Source of the DNA: Bactericera cockerelli | Lineage: Eukaryota; Arthropoda; Insecta; Hemiptera; Triozidae | DNA: 64,000 bases | Assembly: GCA_024516035.1 (NCBI GenBank) | Contig: CM044958.1 | Span: forward strand, 28,613,755 to 28,677,754 | Direction: 5' to 3' | Shown here: in pieces, positions 22,177 to 33,285 of the stretch | Layout: every line of letters begins with the position of its first letter | Position numbering within the stretch: the first letter of the stretch is position 1 | Program-made: the position numbers and the translations under genes | Notes under the pieces: model-generated | The model's input: only the letters and a program-made list of their open reading frames with translations | What the model was told of the DNA's origin: nothing | Databases searched by the model: none

Positions 22177-22943
22177 CCCATTACCCATACAGACATCGGT
22201 CCTATGACCATTAGAAATAGTATTGACGTGGTATAATATCTTGTCATGAGCAGAATTATTGTAAAATTAAGTACGAGATGTTGAAACTTGGAAAAATACT
22301 ATCGTTTTAAACGAACTTTCTTTTATGAAACTAAATACATAGTCATTATTGCAGGAGGTAGGTATCTATAACTTTCGAGTAAACTTTTACAAATTTTCAC
22401 ACAAAACTACTTACTATAGAAACAAACATAAATATTCTAAGTTATTTGAATGAAGTGGAGACCAAAAATTTCTCATGTAATATTTAAAATTGTGATAAAA
22501 ACTGTACTTCATATTTTCATTTTCTAGGTAGGTGATTTAAGATCATTGTTTAAATTGGTTTTGTTTGATCTCTGAAAGGGAGGTTAAATATTTATTAAGA
22601 GTTGACAAAATGAAAGTTGATAAAGAAACAAACTTTTAACACAGCCCAAAAGGAATGGACTATCTCCTTAGTCAAATATAGTCCTGGCAATTTGACAGTC
22701 ATCATGTATAAGAGTATAAGTAGTGCTTTATTTAGACTGTCAGCGCAAGACAGGTAGTCCATTATGCCAACAGTTTTATAGGTATTTTCCATATCAAATT
22801 TTAATCATATAATATTAGAATAGAATTATCACTGTCGTTAATAACGGTAGGACTTCATCCATCGTAAAATGTTGTGGTCTCCAATTCAGAAATAACTGTT
22901 GGTGTGGACAAAGGGTTCAGGGTAGAGGGTTGCAGTTACTTAC
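22177..22943 (-). other. cpo intron, no feature recognised
   Basis: AT-rich stretch between the foldback and the exon at 22944. Confidence 0.5.
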
Positions 22944-23100
22944 GTCCTGTGAAGGGGTGCATGATGGTTGTAGGATGCGTGCTTGTGGTGGTGACACTAT
23001 TAGCGGGAACCGTAGCCTGCTTTGGTTTGCTAACTTTGGTGTTGCTTTTAGCGAATTCTAGCCTGATTGTCTGCGGCATATCTGGGTCGAAGCGCACGCC
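22944..23100 (-). CDS. cpo: couch potato, end of first RRM and linker
   Basis: On the - strand, the exon follows ATGCAGCAG and encodes [40 protein letters not shown] and [12 protein letters not shown], ending GGAC|GTAAGT in phase 1. [27 protein letters not shown] is the RRM C-terminus, highly conserved between couch potato and vertebrate RBPMS (FDPE-PQTLRLEFAKANTKM). The Thr/Ser-rich tail is a linker. The acceptor is a tandem CAGCAG: using the first AG would start the exon at 23103 and insert one glutamine. Frame intact. Confidence 0.95.
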
Positions 23101-23103
23101 CTG

Positions 23104-25313
23104 CTGCATAACAATTTGGTTAACAAACAAAAATTGGAAGTCCTTTTCTAGGCGGTCGATTTTTAGGACGTCCACCGTGATTATTAAGTTGTTAAAACTC
23201 TGAGAGTTTCCATGACATCCTTAACTGACTTGATTTAAAATTACTCCAAGTACTTACTTATCTACTCGTAACTTTGTTTTTTTTGTGTTTCAATTTTTTT
23301 TTTTTTTTTTTTTCAAATATGTTGTTAATAAATGTGAATTTTATGATAGTGAAATTTAATAATATGATCTATTTTAGATGAAACAAATGCACTTGATGTC
23401 GGTCCTAAGTGATTTTTAATAAAAAATCTGAGTTTGTCTGAACTTTTTGTTGTTGTTTTTTTTTTGTGTAATTGTTCATGTAGTATAATGTTTCTTTTTA
23501 TTAATGAAAGTAGTACTTGGTCCAAGTGTTCACGAACAAGTGTGAGGGAAACAACAATAGCTAGTAAAGTCCATGTGTTGGGAAGTGAGCGGGGTTATGG
23601 GACAAAGTGACTCTAAAAGGATGGTAACGTGAATGATCTGTATAATATTTTCCAAGGAAAAGTGATCTTATTTTAGCGTGTAGGTGACTATAACTTATTA
23701 AATTTATGTTTCAAGTTGATATACACAATTTAAAAATTCAAGTTTACATTTAAATTTATGTACGATCCTTTTAGAGCACCCTGTACAGATGCTTATTTTC
23801 TCATCACAATCAGCTAGGGGTGTTACAGCGTGTTCACGTGTAATATTTATTGTAATTTATTTTACAAGATAAGTATGAAAATAATAAACGGAGCTATGTA
23901 CAGGAAAAAAAGAAAATTGTATGTAAACCATGGATTAAAACACAGATTTTCTATAATAGAGTATGTACACGTTTAAATAGACAAAACCAAATTATTTGGA
24001 ATTCTGATGAGGCAAAATTGAAAAAAAAACCTCAAAAGAAAAATACTATTGACGTTTAAATCAGACAATAGATAGGTAATAGTAAAATGCTTATAATCAG
24101 GTAATAGCTTTTCGATAGCACCAATGAGTTGAAATGGAAAACTAGAGTAATTTCGAAGGATATCTATCTATTTTTAACTTTCAAAAATTCAAGATACGCC
24201 TTGATTTCTACAGACCTACATGAATTTTAATTCCTACTTGTTCAAAGACACATATGTATAAGCTTTAAATTTGGTTTCAACTTTAGTATCTAGGTTATAC
24301 TTTATCATAGAAATCTGTGGAAAAACTTTCTTGATTTAAAAGTTCCCAATAAAGTGAAGCACTTGGTTGAAACATCTAACGAAAGGGTTAGAAAATATAA
24401 GCTGCGGCAGAGGTATGGACAGTGTCGTGTCGTGAGGATAAGGTGCAACATCAGACACTAAGGCGAACAGTGAGAACACAGTATCGCAACCACCCTTTTA
24501 TTAATTAATTCTATGAAATAATAGGAACAGAAATAGACTTATTCTGGAGAAAAAATCACATCCATCAAGTTGATTTGAAGTTTGAACTAGTTGGTTAGCG
24601 CATTGGTTCTATTTACTATCATAAATAAATCCAATGAAACTATTTTTTTTTTCTATTTTTTTTTTTCTTTCTTTCTTTTTGATCGAATCTCACACCTATA
24701 TTTTGAAGCACTAAATCCGAATTTGAAATATTTCAAAAAAATTGAGATATTCGTCAAAAACATGATGAAATTTTCCAAGTTACAAATAAAAGTGTTGAAA
24801 ATTTCAATTTTTTAAAAGTTGAGCTTCACACTCAAATCTGGTCCGGCCCAACAGATTAAAAAGTCTATTAAAAAAAAGCTCAAACTTACTATGAATTAAT
24901 TAGATTTTATCATATGATGTGATTTTTTCCCCTTATTACATAGAATTGCTAGATTCAGACATGGATCCTTTGTATCAGAAAAACTAGAATATTGACAAAG
25001 TATTACCTATGTGTCCCTTTCTTTGTATTGGGTATTTTTCACACCTCAGACGAGTTGTTTGATTTTTAAGGACAATGTTTCTTTACGGGAAATGATTCAA
25101 CCAAGAATGGCTGTACAAGATGTCTAACTTGTACAGCATATAACCTATTATCCTCATGGACTTAGGTATCCACTTCAGAAAATGCAAGAGATACTCTCGT
25201 ATATCTGAGATGAAATGAAAGATAAAAATCAGAAGTGATTCTAGATACAAAGGGATATGCCTCCTTACAAGAAAGGGTAAGTTGTATGAATCTAATAAGA
25301 AGCTAGGACCCAC
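23104..25313 (-). other. cpo intron, no repeat family identified
   Basis: 2.2 kb intron with a T run at 23295-23313 and a CTTT-rich stretch at 24643-24680. A lone CACCCTGTACAG at about 23778 resembles the terminus of the ACAGGGTG elements. Ends at donor GTGGGT (25313). Confidence 0.5.
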
Positions 25314-25376
25314 CTGTAAGTCTTGTTTCGCCGCCTCTGCTCCAGCCCTTGTGTGAAACGTCACGAACCCTACCGG
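25314..25376 (-). CDS. cpo: couch potato, RNP1 exon of first RRM
   Basis: A 63-base phase-0 exon on the - strand, between acceptor CTTTTCTAG and donor CAG|GTGGGT. It encodes PVGFVTFHTRAGAEAAKQDL plus Q. PVGFVTF is the RNP1 RNA-contact motif, and the rest is the second helix of the RRM; vertebrate RBPMS has [20 protein letters not shown] here. No disruptions. Confidence 0.96.
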
Positions 25377-25544
25377 CTAGAAAAGAAAATCAATGATCAG
25401 AGATTATTTCTTAAGGTCAGTATACATTTTTTTTAAAGATGAGTGTTTCACAGCCTTTTTTATTTCGTAGTCATGAAACAGGAGCTACTGTAGACGCTTG
25501 TGGTCTGTGTTGTAGCCTGCCCATTCCGTAGTATGCCTCCCCTC
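25377..25544 (-). other. cpo intron next to a SINE cluster
   Basis: Short intronic stretch; no feature recognised before the SINE at 25545. Confidence 0.4.
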
Positions 25545-25735
25545 TGATGGGCGAAAAGTGACACAATACTTCCCAATTAGGTGCTGGGTCAACACGAGCG
25601 CACCGGAAGGTATCCCTTACAAACAATTGTAACCAAATTATTAAGAATACAAATTTTTGTCGGCACGGGGGATCGAACCCGAGACCTTCCGAATGGCAAG
25701 CGAGTGCATAACCACTGATACATAATTTGAGAATA
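25545..25735 (-). repeat. tRNA-derived SINE, family 2, copy 1
   Basis: On the - strand the head reads ATCAGTGGTTATGCACTCGC (A-box region), then GGTCTCGGGTTCGATCCCCC (B box GGTTCGATCCC). The body runs through AGGTGCTGGGTCAACACGAG (+ strand view) to TGATGGGCGAAAAGTG. The same body is at 59725-59885. Confidence 0.8.
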
Positions 25736-25756
25736 CAGTGAACAGATTACAGAACG

Positions 25757-25930
25757 GCGTCGATGGCGCGTTGAATGCGCCCGTTCTCGTAGGACAGTTA
25801 AGCAACGTCCAACGATGTGAAGACTTCGTAATGCTGGCATTCCGGCCCAACCCAGATTGGGTGAGGTTAGTGTAGCAGTGGTGATATGACCATGCAGTTG
25901 AAAGCGACATAATACCCAAACAAAAATTAA
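25757..25930 (+). repeat. 5S rRNA-derived SINE, copy 2
   Basis: The head reads GCGTCGATGGCGCGTTGAAT, then CGTTCTCGTAGGACAGTTAA and GCAACGTCC, like 5S rRNA. Then comes the shared body CCCAACCCAGATTGGGTGAG with GATATGACCATGCAGTTGAA near the 3' end. It lies beside a family-2 SINE and about 0.6 kb from another 5S SINE in the opposite orientation, all in one cpo intron. Confidence 0.8.
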
Positions 25931-26493
25931 GGGCGGAATTAATAGACAACATCAATAACTTAAGTCTTTGGTAAGTGTCGGTTTTCCCTATCTTACACAG
26001 TACGCAATCCGTGACTTAGTGCCACAGCTGCCACAGAGGTATTACAAAAACGTCTATTGATTCCGCCCTAAGTGTTTCTTTTAAAAAGTTATAAAAAGAA
26101 TAATTTCCTTGTGCATGAATTTTATGGTGGTGAAAACATTGACGGTAGTAATGTTCTGAGCTCCTTCCGTGGTAATATAATATGTGTGGTGATGTTTAGG
26201 GGTTTTTTACTATGTATATTTTTTATAATACCAAGTCTATAAGTTTACATAAAGCTCACTAGTCCTTTATAATTTATGTAGGTAAATAAAGTTCAATAAA
26301 GAGTTTACTACTAGAGTAATAAAAATATTTCTCAAATTACGTGATGCATAAAATACCAACGAAGCGACCAATTTAGATGATATATAAATAAATAAATTAA
26401 CATACCTTTATTAGGATTAATTTACGACAGTACAAAAACAAATTATTACAAAACATAAAATTAAATACTAGCTATCATAGATTTAACCATTTC

Positions 26494-26495
<2 letters not shown>
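25931..26495 (-). other. cpo intron between SINEs
   Basis: AT-rich, no feature recognised. Confidence 0.4.
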
Positions 26496-26538
<43 letters not shown>

Positions 26539-26780
26539 GGGGTTTAACGTTGCTTTCAACTGCCATGGTCATATCACAACGGGGGTTTTACCCTCCATTC
26601 GCAGGAAACTCACAAACCTGCTACTCACATTCACCTCACCCAGCCTGAGTGGGGCCGGGAAAAGCCAGCGTCACGAGAATTAGAATTTGAATGGTCACCC
26701 ATCCAAGTCTTAACCTCGCTGGATGTCGCTTAACTTCGGTGTTCTGAAGGGAACCGGTGTATTCAACATGCCATCGACGC
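26496..26780 (-). repeat. 5S rRNA-derived SINE, copy 3 (best preserved)
   Basis: On the - strand the first ~90 bases are clearly 5S-like: ATGTTGAATACACCGGTTC, then CACCGAAGTTAAGCGACATC (A-box region), then ACTTGGATGGGTGACC (C-box region). These are the internal polymerase III control elements of 5S rRNA. The body has CGGCCCCACTCAGGCTGGGT and GTTGTGATATGACCATGGCA, and the element ends in a 39-base A run (T at 26496-26534 on +). The long pure tail suggests a fairly recent insertion. The 5S part is truncated by sequence change after GGGTGACC, so this is not a 5S gene. Confidence 0.9.
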
Positions 26781-26840
26781 TTCTTTTAAACGCTTTAACC
26801 TTATCGACAGACAGGTCGTTCGCGCCGATTCCCTAATTTT
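26781..26840 (+). repeat. short copy of the 16.4-kb transposon coding remnant
   Basis: CGCTTTAACCTTATCGACAG and CAGGTCGTTCGCGCCGATTC CCTA match 16449-16496 with few changes and directly adjoin the 5' end of the 5S-derived SINE. Confidence 0.6.
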
Positions 26841-27082
26841 AAATCAGCTTTTGCTGAGGTATAAGATGATAGATACCTGCTAGAAAACAAATTATTTTGT
26901 TATTTATCTGGTACCTACTTTTCCATTTTATTGACTTCAGGCTCTACATTCTGAAGAAAGAAAAATTAGCCCTATCAGCTTCTCCATTCATCTTTCTTAC
27001 GTAAATCAGATACCATGCAATAGTGACCGAAGCTTTCCCTGTCAAAATTATGTAGGAATAATATGTTTCTACATTAATTTAT

Positions 27083-27215
27083 AATAAAAAAAACTTTATT
27101 GAGTCCAGGCAATAGAGAACTCCGAAAAATCGGGTGTAATAACAATCGCGTAAACGGTGTGAATTTGTATAAAGAGCCACAGGCGGATAGTTGGTTTTTA
27201 TTGATATAGATTGCT
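27083..27215 (+). repeat. 3' end of a dispersed repeat
   Basis: Contains AAACGGTGTGAATTTGTATA AAGAG and ends TTTATTGATATAGATTGCTAG. The element at 50489-51497 ends with the nearly identical AAACGGTGTGGATTTGTATA and TTATAGATATAGATTACTA. Confidence 0.6.
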
Positions 27216-27230
27216 AGTGAAATTGCTTAC

Positions 27231-27284
27231 CGAAGCTGTCTTGCCGTTCTTGCTCGTGACTTTCAGCAGGGATCCTTCATATCC
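27231..27284 (-). CDS. cpo: couch potato, 54-base exon of first RRM
   Basis: On the - strand, acceptor TTTTATTTCCAG and donor TCG|GTAAGC bound 18 codons, GYEGSLLKVTSKNGKTAS, in phase 0. RBPMS-family proteins have KGYEGSLIKLTSKQ at this place: the start of the second RRM strand and the loop before RNP1. The insect-type NGKTAS insertion is in the loop. Confidence 0.96.
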
Positions 27285-27506
27285 CTGGAAATAAAACATA
27301 ATGAAACTGCTGTTATCCGGCTGCTATCAAATTTGTTGTACTTTTATTTAATTAGAATTGTTCCTCATAAAATATAGACAAACGAAATACTGCAACTGCA
27401 CACTTAGCGAACATATTATGTGGGCAGGCCCATGAAAGCTATGCCGTCTATTAAAGAAAAAGAAATACTGATCATATTCACGAGGTATATTAAAAAATCA
27501 ACTTAC

Positions 27507-27584
27507 TTCGTATGCCCGGAATAGCAAGTAGAGTTCTCTGGGTTTTGCATCCATAGGTAAGCCACTTACAAACAGCGTCCGAAC
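27507..27584 (-). CDS. cpo: couch potato, RNP2 exon of first RRM
   Basis: cpo is a nuclear RNA-binding protein of the RBPMS/MEC-8 family, known in Drosophila for roles in the nervous system and diapause. This most 5' exon recognised in the window follows acceptor TTTGTCTGTTACAG and ends GAA|GTAAGT, 26 codons in phase 0: [20 protein letters not shown] then LFRAYE. LFVSGL is the RNP2 motif, and the PRELYLLFR helix also forms the dimer surface in RBPMS. The protein's N-terminus is encoded further upstream at higher coordinates and was not found. The next intron is only 222 bases. Confidence 0.96.
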
Positions 27585-29736
27585 CTGTAACAGACAAAAA
27601 AGACTTTCATTAAAATACAGTAGATCAAAATATAGATTGGTAATTTGGTAAGTACACGACACTGATGGATCATAGAAATAGTCACACAATAAACATATAA
27701 TTAAATAATATAAATTATTTTAGAATTTGAATTCCTTATTCATGTAAAAACAGCAGCTACTTTAATGCATTGTTAAAACATGATCATCCTGTAGTTAAGT
27801 ATCAGTTGGGTGGGACAAGACATGGCATGGGTGGCACAAGAGAGTAATGTTTGATCCAATAAAAATTGACAGTTGCAATTTACGAATGACATCAATAAGC
27901 ATGGGTCTCAAAAAATTCCGAGCATTAATAGGTCTTATGAGTTGTCGTCATATCGCGCATACGTAGGTATCGGTATGAGCTATCATTAAATAAATTACAA
28001 AAGAAAACCTCCTTTTCGATCGGGGTCAACTCCCTTCCAGCGTCCCCATTTATTTTTTACGAGGTAGCGTCAGTGCATGTAATAGAAAAGAGCTCATCAA
28101 TAATTGAGTAGCCAGCATGCATAATATATGTAACGTTAGCCAGGCAAGATATTATTCTTATAATACCTATTATGCTTACTGAATAAAAAAAGTTAAGCAG
28201 ACTTCGAACATAGCTCTAGGTATACCTAAATACATCATGTTTGATTTTTGAGGTGCGGGGCCTGAACTGAAAAAGGTAAAGCCAACAAGCCACCTCCAAA
28301 ACGAAATAATTCCTCATAGAAATGATGATAGTTTTACTAAAATAAATAAGGATGGTTCATGATAGGTAGGTATAGGTACCTTTTTTTTAAAACGTGGTTA
28401 CCATAGAAACGACATTCGTATTTAATCTATAATATTCGGCGCCACGGCGTCTTAGCCCCTAATAGCATTGTTTCGTGCTTGTGTAATATTTTTAATTTTT
28501 TTCATCGGATCACGATATCAAAGCTTTCAGGGCCGATCAAACAGGGGTTTATAGGACTACTACCTATACTGCCTCTACATAATATGGTATCTTGCCGTAT
28601 TGTTTTCGGTCAAAACTTTATAGCTCCGTGTTTAACTAGTGATTCTGCTCTTTCTCCCAACACCATTTTATGAGATTTTTTTTCTTCATTTCAAATCAGT
28701 GATTTATTCCTCACATTACCAAATGTCTCTTCAGGACTATCTTGAAATGGAACTTTTACAAGTCTATTCATTTTACTTTTACACGTTTGAGGAAGCTGCA
28801 TGGAATGGCCAGTAACGCTGAAAATTGGCGTAAACGTTGCAAACAATAGTGCCACTTTATGAGAAAATTTACTTAATCAATGAATCGCAACTATTTTCAT
28901 TGCAAAATTTACGAAACATTTTGATCGTGTGATGGTGCTGAAAGATCCGACAAGATTTGAGAGTTCTCCGCGAAATTACCATAGCATCCAGTAAAATTTC
29001 CTTTGTCATTAAAGTATCTTAGGTACTTTTAAAAAATAAAGCAAAGTTAGTAATAGTATTTCAGAAATTATCGATTCACATAAGATTTAATTGCCATTAC
29101 GAGTATAAGTAGAGGTATGTATTTAAAATTTTATTCCTAGTACCGAAAAATAAGACTCAATCCTCCTATAAAAATGAACTTTTCATAAATTATGTCTTTG
29201 CTACTGTACAAAAAATGACACGAAGCTTTTAAAAGCAATTTGAGTTTAAAAAGTTAAAATGTCATTTAGGTTTACTGTCAACGGACATAAAATAATACAT
29301 AAAGAAACTGTTGAAAATCTTTTAAAAGAATAGTATCATCCCCTCGTCCTGTAATAGTTTTCTGCATAAATTAACGTCAAGACCAAATTAATTTAGATTT
29401 CAAAGGTTTGAAACTTTGGAAACTGTTTTTTTTCTCACTCTACTTTGTGGAATCTGGTGGAGATTTAGTCCGAGCAGAGAGAGAGAAAGAGGAACATACT
29501 GTTATCAGAGAGTTTATAATCAGTTTCTGGAAATTGGAAAACATAAAACATACTATCACAGCATGGCGACAAGAAGCTCCTGGTGAAACAAAAGCGGACA
29601 AAAAATAATGAAATACACCCCAAGACTATCAACAATGGAGGGGGATGAACTTTTCATGAGTTTATTAAAAACTTTCGTTGTTTCAGAGCAGTGCAATACG
29701 GAATTTCTTTGTATGTGTAATGTGTATCTCCGTTAT
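27585..29736. other. upstream cpo intron, no gene recognised
   Basis: AT-rich. No coding exon, SINE head or MITE terminus recognised. Confidence 0.5.
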
Positions 29737-30148
29737 ACAGGGTGAGTCACGTTGAATAGGTCATATTTTAAAGGAAGATAGATCTCAACCAATGGAGCAA
29801 CTTTGCCCAGATTATATAAACTCGTAAATGAACAATAAGCTGGCAATAGCCAAAAAAGACATGACAATCGCCGATAAAGCTATAACTTTATAGAGTTGTG
29901 TTCCACTGATGAAAAAGATTTAAGATTCCTCATGGTGGTTTCCGGTAGTGCAGAATTCAAAAATGACCTCAGTTTTTTTTTCTTCTAAAAATAAAACAAA
30001 AGGTGGATAACCTCGAATGTTCCGAACAAAAATTGAGTGGTGGTGAGCATATTGTTCGTTCACGAGTTTATGTAATCTAGGCAAAGTTGCTTCATTGGTT
30101 GAACTCTATCTCACTTTAAAATGTCCCATTTATGCTGACTCACCCTGT
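29737..30148. mobile_element. 412-bp MITE with ~100-base inverted arms
   Basis: The left end reads ACAGGGTGAGTCACGTTGAA, then ATTTTAAAGG and CTCAACCAATGGAGCAACTT TGCC. The right end, reversed, reads ACAGGGTGAGTCAGCATAAA, then TTTTAAAGTG and TTCAACCAATGAAGCAACTT TGCC. The arms extend through TATATAAACTCGTAAATGAA / TACATAAACTCGTGAACGAA. There is no coding frame. Confidence 0.85.
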
Positions 30149-30459
30149 ATCTATATTTTGACACTATCATGTAATAATTTTCGAATTTTAAATAGGATCC
30201 CTACTTTTTGTGTGATACCATTCGAAATTTTCGTCAAATTCTACTCACAATCGACCCTTCATTCTAAAATTAATTGCGTAGCAAACTATACTGAATAACA
30301 GTAATGAAAACTGCAAGTCGTATCTCTTTACACTCAGGAGATAAACATGTATTCCCCGACTTTTTATCGCACCCTGTATAACGCTTTTATGAATAATAAT
30401 ATTGCCTTATTTATACTGCCCGATTAAGACTATTAAGTCCCATTATTCCAGCAGTAAGC

Positions 30460-30585
30460 CCAAGACGTATTATTATTTGGTAAAAATCCCAAATGGGAGA
30501 ATGTCATGTCCCGGCTGGGTCTCGATCATGCGACCTCTGGATTACCAGACTGCCGCCTTTACCACTGAGCTACCGGGACAATGAA
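30460..30585 (-). repeat. tRNA-derived SINE head with intact acceptor stem
   Basis: On the - strand 30579-30508 reads GTCCCGG-TAGCTCAGTGG ... CCGGGAC: a perfect 7-bp acceptor stem, 72 bases long, with a good A box. The B-box region (GATCGAGACCC) is degraded, and the T and anticodon arms do not fold canonically (CTGGTAATCCAG makes its own hairpin). It looks like a SINE head or pseudo-tRNA. Confidence 0.6.
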
Positions 30586-32971
30586 GAGAAAATACCAGAA
30601 ATATTGATACTACCGAAACACTACCGGACGAATTTTAACTATATCATTTAACTAGACGAATTTTTTAATATCAAGCAAAACTAGCGTTGTGCTTGATATT
30701 AACAATAATCATTATACTACATAGATAATACATTGAGCAATGTATCGTTTTTCATGGACAGAAAATTAGGAGTTTACAATAAAAGGGACAGTGATATTCT
30801 CATACTTCCAAACAAGAGGTAATCTCGCCCATTAATTCGATATACATATATGTTAAAGTTATGTATGAATAAGCATTCAGTCCGAAGCAAAAGGACTTCA
30901 ATATGGAGGAGAAAGTGTAATTTTCTGGAAGTTCACATTACCCATCGAATGAATAAGTAATTGTGATGTTATAAACGAAACGTATGAATATTATATGCTG
31001 TTAAACAAACAAGATGGGTTTTGCACGGCTCTCAAGTAACGATGTGAAAGCACAGTGCCGTAGCTCATTAATAAGAAAAGGAACAGAGACCATTCTACTT
31101 CATAGTGCTGAATCCTTTTAAGGGAATTTATCTCCAGAGACATAACGCCCTCGGAATATTCGGGAACTTTGTTCATGGCATAACTGTAAAGTTGCAGACA
31201 AACACTAGATTGGAGGGGGGTCTCATTTGCTTTTCTCTATTTTAATGGGAATTAAAAGCGAGCGATATGAACTGAATATTTCATGCAAACGTTAATGCGA
31301 AATTATCATGTTTGGGCTTTCCCAAGATGACAAAGCCGTAGGAGTACTAACTTGACTTTAATTGTAAATAATATATTATGAGACGGAGGGTAGTATATAA
31401 GATGAATATAATTATGTGCGTGTTGTACAAGTGCTTGTATGTATAACACTATAACATGCATGGACAACTTTAGTTCTCTAGATACTCCTTGTCAATGCAA
31501 GTAGTACCTCCTATGTTGAAACTATAATGGTAAACCTACCTAATATTTTATTCTCAACAGAATGTCAACTTAAATAAAACTTAAGTGATGTCAACTAACT
31601 AGTTGTGAGTTTCAAGGAAGTTGGCAGTATGTGATGTAAAAAAGAAAAATACACATCATTAGACTAAGGGTATATTGTTACAGTCAAGGATTAAGAACAT
31701 GGAAAGTGAAATGTCCAAAACGGGGGAAAGCAATCAGAGAGCGACTTGGAGGTTGCGCCCCGGGAAGGATGACATTTGACAAGGATCACATGGAAAGTGC
31801 AGCCAGGCCAGGAGGTATGGTATAAAGGGAAACACGACGAGTTTTTTGTCTCTCTGAAATAATGACGTGAGCTCAAAGGTTACTTGAATCCCGATGAGGA
31901 GGTGGGAGGGGATGAGATAAGGGTACTTGTAAACAATAGACACCTCTTGCAGTCCTGGCGATGTTTAATTATTCTAATACCACCCCTTTCCATTGGTACA
32001 TCACCTTGCTCCCTCATTGGACGAAATACTCCTCCTGGATATTGCAATGACAAGCTCTAGTGATCCGTTAAGCCTAATAATGGAGAAATCGACTGAAATC
32101 TTTTGCTTTGTGATGATTGAGTTCTTCATTTGTGCTGGAAAAACATTGTTTACTTAAGAGTCTCTCATTGCTTGGTTAATCAATGGATAAATTGATCGAT
32201 GTAAAATTGATTCTGATTAAATATTAATCGGGAATTCAGTGTTGGTCCGACGGACAACACTAGATAATTTCTACGAGTGCTTGCTACTCGAGTAAAGAAT
32301 TAATTACTGACATAGTTCCCCAAACCATGTCAGTATTGGATGTGATGAACAGATCTAACAGAACTACATTAGGCTTTTGTATTTTATTTTCTCTTTTAGG
32401 TCTATAAACACAAGATGTATTAATTTTAAACACACAATTGTACAAATTTAAATGTACATCCATCATTTTCTTCCAAAGAAAATCAGGTTCTAAGCTCTCT
32501 CGCAGTTAAAAAAATGGAGGAAACATGACGTATGGAAATTCTGAGTGAAAAGTCTCCATACTTTCTGACATTGTGAACCTTCTCTCGAGCTTTAAGTGGC
32601 CTCCTTAAGTGACATCTGAGTTTGTCTAGTAAGTAACCTTCTCCCCGCGACATGCATACTTTCTGGGTTCTAACGTTCGATTTTTACAGGGAGGAAATTT
32701 GAACCAAATAAGGTGACAGAAATGACAAGACAGATTTATTGAATAAAAGTGAAATATAATGGAGAACAGTAGTACGTATTACCTATGACCTTTGTATATT
32801 ACATATTATAAATTTACCTAATGCATCATTGTGTGTAAAATAATAAAGTCTACACCTGAAAGTCTAATATATGAAATTAAGCAACGTTAAGTGTGTACCT
32901 AAAAATTCACTAAAATTTAAACTGTAGCGTCATTAACATGAAGCCACAAACCGCTTCAGAATAATAGATAG
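30586..32971. other. no gene recognised
   Basis: AT-rich with a slightly more GC-rich, open but unconserved patch at 31690-31945. No repeat family identified. Confidence 0.45.
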
Positions 32972-33285
32972 TAATAATAGCACTCTTTAGTGGAAGGTAA
33001 CCACCAGGCGAGGTTAATGCTCAAAGCATTTTCTACCACCTAACTCTTACAGCCGTATTTATGAACAGAAAACGCCGTCCGAGCATGGTTTCCTTTAATA
33101 TTTTTGTCAAATACCTTGCTTGAGACATTGCTCAGACAAAATTCGCTGTTCATAAACACCGTAGTCAGAGTCTTATTATCATGTGGTCACAAACTCAAAT
33201 TAATGAGAAAAAATTCATGCACTGGATGGGATTCGAACCAACTGATTCCTATGCTACCTTGATAGCCACTTGACTACCAGTGCAC
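32972..33285 (-). repeat. tRNA-derived SINE, family 1, interrupted by a MITE
   Basis: On the - strand it starts TGCACTGGTAGTCAAGTGG, has B box GGTTCGAATCC, then CATGAATTTTTTCTCATTAA, and ends with AATGCTTTGAGCATTAACCT CGCCTGGTGGTTACCTTCCA. The middle is split by the inserted element at 33048-33165. Confidence 0.85.
33048..33165. mobile_element. 118-bp MITE nested in the SINE
   Basis: The ends are inverted repeats: CCGTATTTATGAACAG on the left and, reversed, CGGTGTTTATGAACAG on the right. Comparison with the uninterrupted SINE at 55085-55297 shows exactly this segment as extra, so it inserted after the SINE did. Confidence 0.75.

Noticed and set aside
21507..22247. Open frames of 80-111 residues on the - strand
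   Set aside because: They are by-products of the foldback element's palindromic arms.
26535..26780. Possible 5S rRNA gene
   Set aside because: Only the first ~90 bases resemble 5S rRNA, then a SINE body and A tail follow, and other copies share that body.
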